From contig NZ_SCUT01000014.1 in NCBI RefSeq assembly GCF_004297265.1, positions 1 to 64,000 on the forward strand: a stretch of DNA of 64,000 bases, in the 5' to 3' direction. The stretch is from Reyranella sp. (GTDB lineage Bacteria; Pseudomonadota; Alphaproteobacteria; Reyranellales; Reyranellaceae). The position numbers were made by a program, and so were the translations under genes. Below, piece by piece: positions 52,201 to 62,612 of this stretch. The notes beneath the pieces are model-generated. The model worked only from the letters and a program-made list of their open reading frames with translations, did no database searches and had not been told where the DNA came from. The stretch's first letter is position 1, and each line of letters begins with the position of its first letter.

Positions 52201-52827
52201 GTGGTCTACCGGCGAACGGAGAACGCCGCCCAACGGCTGGCGGACAAGCGCGCGCGCATCCTGAAGGCTGCGCGCGATCTCGTGGCCGAAGGCGGATGGG
52301 CCGCCGCCCAGATGGATCATGTCGCGGACAAGGCCGGCGTCGCGACCGGTACCGTCTATCGCTACTGGCCGTCGAAGACCGAGCTGTGTGTGGAGATCGT
52401 GGCGACCGTCTCCGCCCGGGAGGTCGGGATCGTGAAGGCCGTGGCCGACCGGAAGAGTCCGCCGATCGAGAAGCTGTCTGCAGCCATCCACACGTTTGCC
52501 AGCCGGGCCCTCCGCGGCCGTCGCCTGGCCTATGCCCTGATCGCCGAACCGGTGGATCCCGAAGTCGAGGCCGTGCGTCTCGAATACCGGGCGCAGCTCG
52601 CGCACTGCTTCGACCGCATCGTGCGCGAGGGCATCATGCGCGGCATCTTTCCGCGGCTCGATCCCGCGGTCGCCGCCGCGTGCATCGTCGGCGCCTTCAT
52701 GGAGGCGCTGATCGGCCCGCTGGCGCCGGCCAAAGGCACAGGTTCGCGCGCGAACAAGCACCTGATCGAACAGATCACCCAGTTCTGCCTGCGCGCCAGC
52801 GTGGGCTCCCCGGCAGGAAAGCCATGA
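52201..52827 (+). CDS. TetR-family regulator of the catabolic operon
   Basis: 208 aa, GTG start at 52201 (GCGAGG upstream; spacing is tight). HTH: KRARILKAARDLVAEGGWAA, then MDHVADKAGVATGTVYRYWP. C-terminal ligand-binding domain with AFMEALIGPLA. It overlaps the following gene by ATGA and sits beside the 42-bp dyad, so it is the operon's own repressor. The ligand is likely an acyl-CoA or aromatic substrate, by analogy with neighbours. Confidence 0.9.
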   Translation: MVYRRTENAAQRLADKRARILKAARDLVAEGGWAAAQMDHVADKAGVATGTVYRYWPSKTELCVEIVATVSAREVGIVKAVADRKSPPIEKLSAAIHTFASRALRGRRLAYALIAEPVDPEVEAVRLEYRAQLAHCFDRIVREGIMRGIFPRLDPAVAAACIVGAFMEALIGPLAPAKGTGSRANKHLIEQITQFCLRASVGSPAGKP

Positions 52828-54566
52828 ACGAACGTGCAGCAGCCATGACCGCCGACCCGTTCGGGCGCTTTCCCTCCCTGCCGTCGGAAGGCTACGCCAC
52901 GCATGAGGTGATGAACCAGGCGACGCCGCTCACCGGCCACAACGCCTTCACCGGCGACCGCCTGCTGACCGAGATCGCCCGCCGCGAGAAGCTCGGCTGG
53001 GCGGACGGGCTGCTGACCGACGCCGGCGCAACGGTGGCGAGCGCACACGTGGCCAAACTGGCGCGCGACGCCAACCGCGTCCTGCCCGAACTCAGGAGCC
53101 ACGACCGCTTCGGCAACCGCATCGATCAGATCGAATTCCATCCGGCATGGCACGAGCTGATGTCGCTGGCGATCGGCCACGGCACACATTCTCTGGCCTG
53201 GACGACCCGTCAACCCGGCGCCCACGTCGCCCGGGGCCTCCTGTCCTACCTCTGGAATCAAGGGGAGAACGGCATTTGCTGCCCGCTCGGCATGACCTAC
53301 TCGGCGGTCCCGGCGCTGCGCCTGCAGCCCGAGCTCGCCTCGGTCTGGGAGCCTTTCATCCTCTCGACACGATACGACGCGACCCCCGCCCCCTTGCATG
53401 CCAAGACCGGCGGCACGGTGGGCATGACCTTGACCGAGAAGCAGGCAGGCTCGGACCTGCGCGCGACGCAAACCACCGCGCGCCCCGCCGGGCCACGACG
53501 CGGGCCGGGGGAGGCCTACCTGATCGACGGGCACAAGTGGTTCTTCTCGGTGCCCCACAGCGACGTCTTCGTCACCCTGGCGCAGACCGATCGCGGCCTC
53601 TCCTGTTTCCTCCTGCCGGGCTGGCTGTCCGACGGCTCGCGCAATCGCCTCATGATCCAGCGCCTCAAGGACAAGTGCGGCAACAAGTCGAACGCCTCGA
53701 GCGAGATCGAGTATCGTGGCGCGCTCGGCTGGCTGGTCGGCGAAGAAGGCCAGGGCGTGAAGGCGGCCCTGGCCATGACCCATCTGACGCGGCTTGATTT
53801 CGCCATCGGGTCGGCCGGCCTGATGCGCCGCGCCCTCTCCGAAGCCATCCACCACACGACGGGACGGCGCGCCTTCCAGCGCTCGCTGATCGACCAGCCA
53901 CTGATGCAGAACGTGATCGCCGACATGGCGCTGGAAGTCGAGGCGGCCACCCTGCTCGCCTTCAGACTGGCGCGCGCGGTCGACGACGAACAGGCCGGCG
54001 ATGCGGCGGCCGCCCTGCTGGTACGCATCGGCACGCCGGTCGGCAAATACTGGAACTGCAAGCGCGCCGTCGGCGTGGTGCACGAGGCCCTCGAGTGCCA
54101 CGGCGGCAACGGCTTCGTCGAGGAGGGACCGATGGCGCGGCTCTATCGCGAGGCGCCGCTCAACGGCATCTGGGAAGGCAGTGGCAACATCATTGCGCTC
54201 GATGTCCTGCGCGCCGCCGCGAGGTCGCCGCAGAGCGTGCCCGCCTTCCTCGACGAGGTGCGACTGGCCGAGGGCGGCGACCGGCACCTCGACCGGACGA
54301 TCGACCGCCTCGAGGCGGAGTTGCGTCGGCCGGAGGAGCACGAGGCGCGGGCGCGCCGCATCGTGGAAAAGATGGCGGTCGCGCTGCAGGCGAGCCTGCT
54401 CATCCGCTTTTCCCCCTCGGCCGTGGCCGACGCCTTCTGCGCGACGCGGCTGAACGACGATGGCGGCGCCGTCTATGGCAGCCTGCCAGCCGGTTTCGAC
54501 CAGCGCGCCATCGTCGAACGCGCGCGGATGGCCCCATCGGCCGAGGCGGGCGATGCCGGACTTTAA
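52824..54566 (+). CDS. AidB-like acyl-CoA dehydrogenase
   Basis: 580 aa from ATG 52824. AidB-type features: the N-terminal EVMNQATPLTGHNAFTGDRL, FAD-region LTEKQAGSDLRATQT, GHKWFFSVPHSDVFVTLAQT, and the C-terminal CHGGNGFVEEGPMARLYREA followed by IWEGSGNIIALDVLRAA with the catalytic-type Glu. E. coli AidB protects from alkylation, but here the operon partners suggest catabolic acyl-CoA dehydrogenation. Confidence 0.88.
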   Translation: MNERAAAMTADPFGRFPSLPSEGYATHEVMNQATPLTGHNAFTGDRLLTEIARREKLGWADGLLTDAGATVASAHVAKLARDANRVLPELRSHDRFGNRIDQIEFHPAWHELMSLAIGHGTHSLAWTTRQPGAHVARGLLSYLWNQGENGICCPLGMTYSAVPALRLQPELASVWEPFILSTRYDATPAPLHAKTGGTVGMTLTEKQAGSDLRATQTTARPAGPRRGPGEAYLIDGHKWFFSVPHSDVFVTLAQTDRGLSCFLLPGWLSDGSRNRLMIQRLKDKCGNKSNASSEIEYRGALGWLVGEEGQGVKAALAMTHLTRLDFAIGSAGLMRRALSEAIHHTTGRRAFQRSLIDQPLMQNVIADMALEVEAATLLAFRLARAVDDEQAGDAAAALLVRIGTPVGKYWNCKRAVGVVHEALECHGGNGFVEEGPMARLYREAPLNGIWEGSGNIIALDVLRAAARSPQSVPAFLDEVRLAEGGDRHLDRTIDRLEAELRRPEEHEARARRIVEKMAVALQASLLIRFSPSAVADAFCATRLNDDGGAVYGSLPAGFDQRAIVERARMAPSAEAGDAGL

Positions 54567-55305
54567 GGACAAGGTCGTCCTGGTCACCGGCGGCGCGACC
54601 GGCATCGGACTGGCGACCGCCAATGCCTTTGGCCGCTGCGGCGCCCGGCTGGTGATCGCGGGACGCCGGCGCGATGAAGGCGAAAAGGCCGTGGCGGCGC
54701 TGGCCGGGACCGGTGCCGGCGCTCGATTCATTGCGACCGACGTCACCCGTCCGGACGAGCTGGAGAGCCTGCACCGCACGATCCTGGAGACCTACGGCCG
54801 CCTCGACGTCGCGTTCAACAATGCTGGCTACCAGGAGCCCCGCGCGCCCCTGGCCGAGCAGGACTCTGCGCTCTACGACCGCGTGTTCGACACCAATGTC
54901 AAGTCGGTCTACCTGTCGCTGCAGCACCAGATTCGCATCATGACGCAGCAGGGCGGCGGCGCCATCGTCGTCAATGCGTCGGTGAGCGGAATGCGCAATC
55001 CAAATCCCGGACTGGCGCTCTACTCGGCGTCGAAGGCGGCCGTGCTCTCGCTGACCCGGTCTGCCGCAATGGAGTACGCACAGGACGGCGTCCGGATCAA
55101 TGCCGTGGCGCCGGGACGCGTCGTCACCGACATGATGCTTTCGTCGAAGATCATGGACATGGGCGCCGTCGCGGCCGGCCTGCCGCTGCGCCGTATGGGC
55201 CGGCCCGAGGAAGTCGCCGAAGCCGTCCTCTGGCTGGCTTCCGATGCCGCCTCGTTCGTCGTCGGGCACGTGCTGTGCACCGATGGCGGCTTCATGGCGC
55301 TGTGA
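54553..55305 (+). CDS. Short-chain dehydrogenase/reductase
   Basis: 250 aa; start at 54553 overlaps the end of the dehydrogenase gene by 14 nt. Cofactor motif TGGATGIGLATANAF, NNAG in FNNAGYQEP, catalytic YSASK in ALYSASKAAVLSL, and C-terminal SFVVGHVLCTDGGFMAL. It probably oxidises or reduces a hydroxy-acyl or aromatic intermediate. Confidence 0.9.
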   Translation: MPDFKDKVVLVTGGATGIGLATANAFGRCGARLVIAGRRRDEGEKAVAALAGTGAGARFIATDVTRPDELESLHRTILETYGRLDVAFNNAGYQEPRAPLAEQDSALYDRVFDTNVKSVYLSLQHQIRIMTQQGGGAIVVNASVSGMRNPNPGLALYSASKAAVLSLTRSAAMEYAQDGVRINAVAPGRVVTDMMLSSKIMDMGAVAAGLPLRRMGRPEEVAEAVLWLASDAASFVVGHVLCTDGGFMAL

Positions 55306-55322
55306 TTTCGGGAGGACCCGTA

Positions 55323-56222
55323 ATGTCAGTTCACGCGCAGCGCGCCCGCTACCTGCCAGTCGAAAGAGGCTTCAACATCGAGCGGCCGCCGATCGAGCCG
55401 CAGGCCTTCGTTGCCGAGACGACCCGCGCCTTTGCCGACGATGCGCCGACCGGCTTCACGCCGCTCGACCTCTCCGCGGTGCTCGGCACGGCCTATGCCG
55501 CGACGACGCCGTTCATGCTGGCGCGCTACGCCCGCGTCCGCAGGGGGGAGCAACTGCCCTGCACGCTCCCGGCGAGCGGCGAGATGTGGGCCATCCTGCG
55601 CGGACGCGGAACCTTGCAGCGCGGCGGCGAAACGCTGGAATGGCGGGAGAGGGACATGTTCGCCCTGCCGGGCGGCGTGGTCTCGACATGGCGGGCCGAG
55701 GAGGATGCCGTTCTCTGGGTCGCAACGGACGAGCCGATCCTGGCCTTCGAAGGCGTGCGCCCCGAACGCGTCGAGCGCGCACCCATCGAATGCACGCACT
55801 ACCGGGCCGATGACGTCGCCCGTGAGCTTCGTGCGCTCTACGACCGGCCCATCGGGCCGGATACGCCGGGACGCGCCCTGTTCATGACGACCGAGCGTAC
55901 CGAAGCGCTCGGCACCTGCCTGCCGTCGATGACGCTCACCCTCAACGCGGTGCGGCCCGGCGAGGCCCAGCGCCGGCATCGCCACAACGCCGCCGCGATC
56001 GTGCTGGCCCTGAACGAGTCCCGATGCACGTCGACGATCGGCGGCAGGACGTTTCCCTGGACGCGACACGTCACGTTGCTGACGCCGGCCGGCGTCGAGC
56101 ACGATCATCGCAATGCGGCAACCGACGGCATGGTGACGGACGACGACGTCGCGCTCGCCCTGATCGTCCAGGACGGCGGCCTCCACTATTACGGCCGCAC
56201 CATGGGCTTTGCCTTCGCCTGA
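55323..56222 (+). CDS. Bicupin, gentisate 1,2-dioxygenase-like
   Basis: 299 aa, ATG 55323, GGGAGGACCC upstream. Two cupin domains are visible: EMWAILRGRGTLQRGGETLE in the first, and RHRHNAAAIVLALNESRCTS with later GVEHDHRN in the second. The second domain keeps the HxH-type metal ligands while the first lacks them, as in gentisate dioxygenase-like proteins. Ring cleavage is plausible but unproven. Confidence 0.75.
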   Translation: MSVHAQRARYLPVERGFNIERPPIEPQAFVAETTRAFADDAPTGFTPLDLSAVLGTAYAATTPFMLARYARVRRGEQLPCTLPASGEMWAILRGRGTLQRGGETLEWRERDMFALPGGVVSTWRAEEDAVLWVATDEPILAFEGVRPERVERAPIECTHYRADDVARELRALYDRPIGPDTPGRALFMTTERTEALGTCLPSMTLTLNAVRPGEAQRRHRHNAAAIVLALNESRCTSTIGGRTFPWTRHVTLLTPAGVEHDHRNAATDGMVTDDDVALALIVQDGGLHYYGRTMGFAFA

Positions 56223-56233
56223 GGAGACGCGCC

Positions 56234-57853
<1,620 letters not shown>

Positions 57854-57867
57854 CGCAACCCGGTCGA

Positions 57868-58842
57868 TCAGGGCATCAGCACCGCCGCGCCCTGGAAGGC
57901 GCCCGAACGCAGATCAGAGAGGGCTTCGTTGGCGGCCGCCAGCGGGTAGACGGTCGTCGTCGTCTTCACCGGCACCAGCGGTGCCAGCGCAAGAAACTCC
58001 CTGGCGTCCTGGCGCGTGAGGTTGGCGACCGAAAGGATCTGCCGCTCTTCCCAGAGCAGGCTGTAGGGAAAGGCCGGTATGTCGCTCATGTGAATGCCGC
58101 CGCAGACCACGCGTCCGCCCTTGCGAACGGCCTTCAGCGCTGCCGGCACCAGGTCGCCGACGGGCGCGAACAGGATGGCCGCGTCGATAGGCTGCGGCGG
58201 GGTCTGATCCGAGCCGCCGGCCCACGTCGCCCCGAGCGAACGTGCATGCGCTTGCGCCGAACAATCTCCCGGCCTGGTGAAGGCAAAGACCTCACGCCCC
58301 TGCCATCGGCAAACCTGGGCGATGATATGGGCGGCGGCGCCGAAGCCGTAGAGCCCGATCCGGTGCGCGTCGCCGCAGAGCTTGAGAGACCGCCAGCCGA
58401 TCAGTCCGGCGCACAGCAGCGGCGCCGCGGCCACCGGGTCATCGAAGCCCTTCAGCGGAAAGGAGAAGTCCGCACTGGCCACGACATGGGTTGCGAACCC
58501 GCCATCTCTGCTGAAGCCGGTAAAGACCGGGCGATCGCACAAATTCTCTCTGTCCGACGCACAGTAGGGACAATGGCCGCAGGTCCCGCCCAGCCACGGC
58601 ACGCCGACGCGCGTGCCCAACCGTATCGCCGGCACGCCCGTGCCCACGGCTTCGACGATGCCCACGATCTCATGCCCGGGCACGATCGGATGCCGGATTC
58701 CCGAGAGGTCGCCGTCGAGGATGTGGAGATCGGTGCGGCATACGCCGCAGGCCTCGACCCTGATCAGCAGGTCGCCGGGGCCGGGCCGCGGCTCGGGCCG
58801 CTCCTCGAGCCGGAGCGACCCGCCGGGGGAAGAGAGAACCAT
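57868..58842 (-). CDS. Zinc-dependent alcohol dehydrogenase
   Basis: 324 aa from ATG 58842. The catalytic zinc segment GVCRTDLHILDGDL, GHEIVGIVEAVG and the structural zinc lobe CGHCPYCASDRENLC are all intact; the cofactor motif is LYGFGAAAHIIAQ. It lies 43 bp after the Hsp20 gene on the same strand, so it is probably in that oxygen-responsive unit, where it could recycle NADH. Confidence 0.9.
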   Translation of the reverse strand: MVLSSPGGSLRLEERPEPRPGPGDLLIRVEACGVCRTDLHILDGDLSGIRHPIVPGHEIVGIVEAVGTGVPAIRLGTRVGVPWLGGTCGHCPYCASDRENLCDRPVFTGFSRDGGFATHVVASADFSFPLKGFDDPVAAAPLLCAGLIGWRSLKLCGDAHRIGLYGFGAAAHIIAQVCRWQGREVFAFTRPGDCSAQAHARSLGATWAGGSDQTPPQPIDAAILFAPVGDLVPAALKAVRKGGRVVCGGIHMSDIPAFPYSLLWEERQILSVANLTRQDAREFLALAPLVPVKTTTTVYPLAAANEALSDLRSGAFQGAAVLMP

Positions 58843-58885
58843 GGCCTTCAAGGAAGGACTCCCTCTTCCTTTGCGGTGACGGAGC

Positions 58886-59365
58886 CTAGGCGGCCTTGAT
58901 GGCGACCTGCTTGACCTGGGCGGGCGGATTCGCTGTTTTGGCGATTTCCAGCTCCAGCACGCCCTTGGCGAACTTCGCGGAAATCCCGTCGCGATCGGCA
59001 TCCGCCGGCAGCGTGAAGGCGCGCGTGAAGGAGCCGTAGCTGCGCTCCGTGTAGTGCGTCTTGTCGTCGGTCTGCTCGACCTTCTTCTCGCCGGAGATGG
59101 TGAGGACGTCGTCCTCGACCTGGACCTTGACGTCCTTCTCGTCGAGACCGGGCAGTTCGACCGTCACGGTGTAGGCCTTGCCGTTCTCCTTCACCTCGAC
59201 CTTGGGAACGTGATCGAAGACCTGCAGCGCCTTGGGCGCCGAGCTGGGCGCCATTTCGGGCCAGCCGAACGGCCAGCCGCGCATCATGCGGTTGAAAACC
59301 TGGTCGAAATCGCCGCCGAACGGCAGTGCGCTACGCGGCGTCGTCAGGGACTTTGCATCTGTCAT
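58886..59365 (-). CDS. Hsp20/alpha-crystallin small heat-shock protein
   Basis: 159 aa. Alpha-crystallin domain with VEVKENGKAYTVTVELPGLD, LTISGEKKVEQTDDKTHYTE, RSYGSFTRAFTLPADADRDG and GVLELEIAKT. It prevents protein aggregation. RBS GGAGG precedes the ATG. A perfect FNR/FixK box is 72 nt upstream of the start. Confidence 0.93.
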   Translation of the reverse strand: MTDAKSLTTPRSALPFGGDFDQVFNRMMRGWPFGWPEMAPSSAPKALQVFDHVPKVEVKENGKAYTVTVELPGLDEKDVKVQVEDDVLTISGEKKVEQTDDKTHYTERSYGSFTRAFTLPADADRDGISAKFAKGVLELEIAKTANPPAQVKQVAIKAA

Positions 59366-59430
59366 AGGAACCTCCTTCCCGGCTTGCTGTGATTGCAGGT
59401 CCCTGATACCGGCTTCCGCGCCGACGCGAC

Positions 59431-59444
59431 TTGATCGAGATCAA
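59431..59444 (-). promoter_or_regulatory. FNR/FixK-type box upstream of hsp20-adh
   Basis: TTGATCGAGATCAA is a perfect match to the FNR/FixK consensus, centred 72 nt before the hsp20 start at 59365. Confidence 0.85.
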
Positions 59445-59477
59445 CCCTGCTCCGGCGTCACATTGGCGGAACGAATG

Positions 59478-59498
59478 AAAAAGGCCGCGAATGCGGCC
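59478..59498 (-). terminator. Intrinsic terminator after the ABC operon
   Basis: On the minus strand GGCCGC-ATTC-GCGGCC is followed by TTTTT; it lies about 40 bp after the solute-binding-protein stop and just upstream of the FNR box, insulating hsp20 from the transporter. Confidence 0.85.
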
Positions 59499-59536
59499 CT
59501 TCCCATGCTTTGGATGACGCTGGGGCGTGCGGATCG

Positions 59537-60598
59537 CTACTTCTTGACGGCGTCGATCTTGAACACCGGCTTGAATCCGTCCGGCGCAATCAGCGTCGCC
59601 CGATCGTAGGTGTTCACGTTCTTGCCGTCGATGATGCTGAACTTGCGGCTCGCCACCTTGACCTCGAGCTTGCCTTCCAGAAGGCGCAGCGCCTGGTCGA
59701 CGCTGATCCGCGAGCCCAGCAGGTTGTTGTCGTTGACGGTCGCCATGACGATGCCGTCGCGCACGGCCTGCTCGATCGGCGGCGTCGAGTAGAAGGCGAT
59801 CAGCTTCTTGTCCTTGAGGCCCCGCTCCTTGACGATCTCCATCGCGCCCTCGATCGCCGGCGCCACGCCGCCGATGATGGTGAGATCGGGATAGGTCTGC
59901 AGGGCGTCTTCCAGCAGCTTCATCTGCGTGGCCTTGCCGGTGTCGCCGTAGATGACCTTGACCAGGTCGACGTCGGAGCCGGCGATCGCGGCCTTCATGC
60001 CCTTCACCGCGTCTTCGACCCACTGCGAGCCGGCGGGGCCCGCCAGCCAGACCATCTTCTTCTTGCCCGAGCCGGCCGGATAGGTTTCCGCGAGGTATTT
60101 CCCGGCCGTCGCGCCCGCGTAATAGTACTGGGCGAGCGCCGCCGCCGCGATCTTGTCCGTCGTGACGCCGTTGCCGAGATCCAGCACCGGCACGCCCTTG
60201 CGGGTGAGCTCCTCGATCATGCCGTTCAGGCCCGACTTGGAGACGGCGTTGACCAGCACGGCATTGCCGCCGGCGGCGACGCAATCCTCGATCTGCTGGA
60301 TCTGGCCGGCGACGTCGTCATAGCCGTTGGCCGCCATGATGGTGGCCGAGACGTTCTGGCGCTTGGCCTCGATCATCACGCCATAGTCCTTGGCGACGTA
60401 ATAGGCGTCCTTCATGTGCGGGAAGGCGACGCAGAGTTTCCACGGCTTGGTCAGTGCGCCGACCGGAAGCGGCTTGTAGACGGCCGTCGGATTCTTCTCG
60501 TCGACCATCAGCTCGGCCGTCCAGTCGTCGGCCGCGAGCGCCGCACCTGCCTGCATTGCCAGCACTGCCGAAAACGCAATTCCGGAGATCTTCCTCAT
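59537..60598 (-). CDS. Periplasmic solute-binding protein, TorT/RbsB-like
   Basis: 353 aa. Signal peptide (MRKISGIAFSAVLAMQAGAALA). It has a periplasmic-binding-protein-I fold with WKLCVAFPHMKDAYYVAKDY, DLTIIGGVAPAIEGAMEIVK and ATVNDNNLLGSRISVDQALR. The sequence resembles TorT, the TMAO-system binding protein, as well as RbsB-like sugar binders. It is the last gene of a three-gene ABC operon, so transport is the likelier role. Confidence 0.82.
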   Translation of the reverse strand: MRKISGIAFSAVLAMQAGAALAADDWTAELMVDEKNPTAVYKPLPVGALTKPWKLCVAFPHMKDAYYVAKDYGVMIEAKRQNVSATIMAANGYDDVAGQIQQIEDCVAAGGNAVLVNAVSKSGLNGMIEELTRKGVPVLDLGNGVTTDKIAAAALAQYYYAGATAGKYLAETYPAGSGKKKMVWLAGPAGSQWVEDAVKGMKAAIAGSDVDLVKVIYGDTGKATQMKLLEDALQTYPDLTIIGGVAPAIEGAMEIVKERGLKDKKLIAFYSTPPIEQAVRDGIVMATVNDNNLLGSRISVDQALRLLEGKLEVKVASRKFSIIDGKNVNTYDRATLIAPDGFKPVFKIDAVKK

Positions 60599-60643
60599 GA
60601 CACGGCTCCCACTGCTATATCCCGACTCGGGATAATGGCTCCC

Positions 60644-61426
60644 CTAGACCCGGCCATGGATGATCATCGACGTGATGTCCTGGCGGGTCGTTCTCTCCGT
60701 CGGCACCACGCCGACCAGATTTCCGTTCTTGAGCACGGCCACGCGATTGGAGATGCTCATGACATGCTCCATGTTGTGGCTGACGATGAGGAATGAGATG
60801 CCGCGCAGGGACAGGCGCTGGATGAGGTCGAGAACCTTCTGGCCCTCGTGAACGCCCAGCGCCGCCATCGGCTCGTCCATGATGATCAGCTTGATGTCGC
60901 CGAGCAGCAGCCGGCTGATGGCGACGGCCTGACGCTGCCCGCCCGACATGGTGCTGACCGGGCGGTCGAGATAAGGCATGCGGATGTCGAGCTCGCGCAG
61001 CAGCGCCTTGGTGCGCTCCACCATCTCGGCACGCCGCAGCAGCGGCAGCACGCCGAGGATCTTCGTCGACAGCTCGCGGCCGAGGAACACGTTCTGCGGG
61101 ACGTCGAAGCAGTCCACGAGACCCAGGTTCTGGTGCAACGTGGCGATGCCGAGATCGTGCGCGTCGTGCGGGCTCTGGATGGCGGCAAGGCGTCCGCTCA
61201 CGTGAATGGTTCCCTCGTCCGGCACTTCGGCGCCGGACAGGATCTTCACCAGGGTGGACTTGCCGGCGCCGTTGTCGCCGACCAGCGCCATGATCTCGTT
61301 CTCGTGCACGTCGAGCGAGACGCCGTTCAGGGCGCGGTTGCCGCCGAACGACTTGACGATGCCGGAGGCCTTGAGGAGCGACGTGCCGCCCGCAGCGGGG
61401 CGTGAGGGTGCGAGGACCTGATCCAT
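60644..61426 (-). CDS. ABC transporter ATP-binding protein (single domain)
   Basis: 260 aa. Walker A GDNGAGKSTL, signature MSGGQRQAVAIS and Walker B IKLIIMDEP are present. It is a single ABC domain like FrcA, in contrast to the duplicated RbsA; two copies would dimerise. It is between permease (1 bp upstream) and binding protein. Confidence 0.92.
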   Translation of the reverse strand: MDQVLAPSRPAAGGTSLLKASGIVKSFGGNRALNGVSLDVHENEIMALVGDNGAGKSTLVKILSGAEVPDEGTIHVSGRLAAIQSPHDAHDLGIATLHQNLGLVDCFDVPQNVFLGRELSTKILGVLPLLRRAEMVERTKALLRELDIRMPYLDRPVSTMSGGQRQAVAISRLLLGDIKLIIMDEPMAALGVHEGQKVLDLIQRLSLRGISFLIVSHNMEHVMSISNRVAVLKNGNLVGVVPTERTTRQDITSMIIHGRV

Positions 61427-61427
61427 G

Positions 61428-62471
61428 CTATTCCGCCCGAACCTGCTGCATCATCTTGATCCGCACCTGGTCGACCACCACCGCGAGGATGAGGAGGACG
61501 CCCAGCACGATGAGCTGCTGGTAGCTCGGCACGCGCAGCAGGTTCATTCCGTTGGTGACGAGTGTGACGAAGAAGGCGCCCAGCACGACGTTGCCGACCC
61601 GGCCGATGCCGCCGAAGAACGAGACGCCGGCAATGACCACCGCGGTGATCGATTCGAGCACATGCGTGCTGGCCAGTGTCGCCTCGCCCGTGCCGACCCG
61701 CGCCGTCAGCAGGACGCCGCCGACCGCGACGATGACCGAGCACATGACATAGGCCATCACCATGTGGAGCCGCGTGCTGATGCCCGCGAGCCGGCTGGCC
61801 ACGATGTTGCCGCCGAGCGCGTAGATGCGGCGGCCGAACGGCGTCCAGTTGAGGATGTAGTACATGATCAGGAAGACGCCGCCGGCGACCCATACGGGCG
61901 CCGGGATGCCGAGCGGGGCGGCGTAGGCGAAGACCTCGCCGAACTGCTTGGGCATGCCGTACATCGGCATGCCGCCGCTGACCGTCAGCGCGATGCCCGA
62001 CAGGATCGAGAGCATGCCCACGGTCATGATGAACGGGTTGACGTTGAAGACGGCGATGCCGATCCCGTTGATCGCACCGACCGCGGCGCCGATGGCCATC
62101 CCCGCGCCGATGCCGGCGGCGATGGCGAGCCAGGGCGCGTTCGGATCGCCGGCGAGCACCGTGGCCATGACCAGCGCGACGCACACGCTGACCAGCGCCT
62201 CGGTCGAGCCGATCGACATGTCGATGCCGCGCACCAGCAGGGTGAGCATCTGGCCCATGCTGACGACGACCAGGAAGCTGGACGCCCGGGCGACGTTGAA
62301 GAGATTGTTGTAGGTGAGGAACCGCGGCTCGGCGATGGCGAAGCCGACGATGGCGACGACGAGGACGATCGGCAGGATACCGCCTGCCAGGAAGATCCTG
62401 CGTGCGAGGCTGGAAAGACGTCCCAGCAGATCGGGCAGGAATTTCTGCTCCACGGCGATGCGCTCAGACAT
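61428..62471 (-). CDS. Sugar-type ABC transporter permease
   Basis: 347 aa with eight to ten hydrophobic segments of the RbsC/FrcC family (ARASSFLVVVSMGQMLTLLV, GIDMSIGSTEALVSVCVALV, GRRIYALGGNIVASRLAGIS). First gene of the transporter operon, divergent from a LysR regulator. The substrate is likely a sugar, polyol or similar small molecule. Confidence 0.92.
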   Translation of the reverse strand: MSERIAVEQKFLPDLLGRLSSLARRIFLAGGILPIVLVVAIVGFAIAEPRFLTYNNLFNVARASSFLVVVSMGQMLTLLVRGIDMSIGSTEALVSVCVALVMATVLAGDPNAPWLAIAAGIGAGMAIGAAVGAINGIGIAVFNVNPFIMTVGMLSILSGIALTVSGGMPMYGMPKQFGEVFAYAAPLGIPAPVWVAGGVFLIMYYILNWTPFGRRIYALGGNIVASRLAGISTRLHMVMAYVMCSVIVAVGGVLLTARVGTGEATLASTHVLESITAVVIAGVSFFGGIGRVGNVVLGAFFVTLVTNGMNLLRVPSYQQLIVLGVLLILAVVVDQVRIKMMQQVRAE

Positions 62472-62547
62472 CGTCTTTTCTACAACTTACCACGGCCATC
62501 CCCTTGATCTTTTCCCGATTAGCCTACAGGCGGGCTGCATGAGGCAA

Positions 62548-62562
62548 ATTGATATTTTCAAT
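62548..62562. promoter_or_regulatory. LysR T-N11-A box
   Basis: ATTGATATTTTCAAT is a dyad (ATTGA/TCAAT) of the T-N11-A type, 51 bp upstream of the LysR start and 77 bp upstream of the divergent permease. It suits autoregulation plus control of the ABC operon. Confidence 0.6.
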
Positions 62563-62612
62563 GACGAAAACAATAATATTGATACTCAGTTCCGATAGCG
62601 CACAGGAGTCAG

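Noticed and set aside
52530..54779. 749-codon minus-strand frame
   Set aside because: Antisense to TetR and the AidB-like gene.
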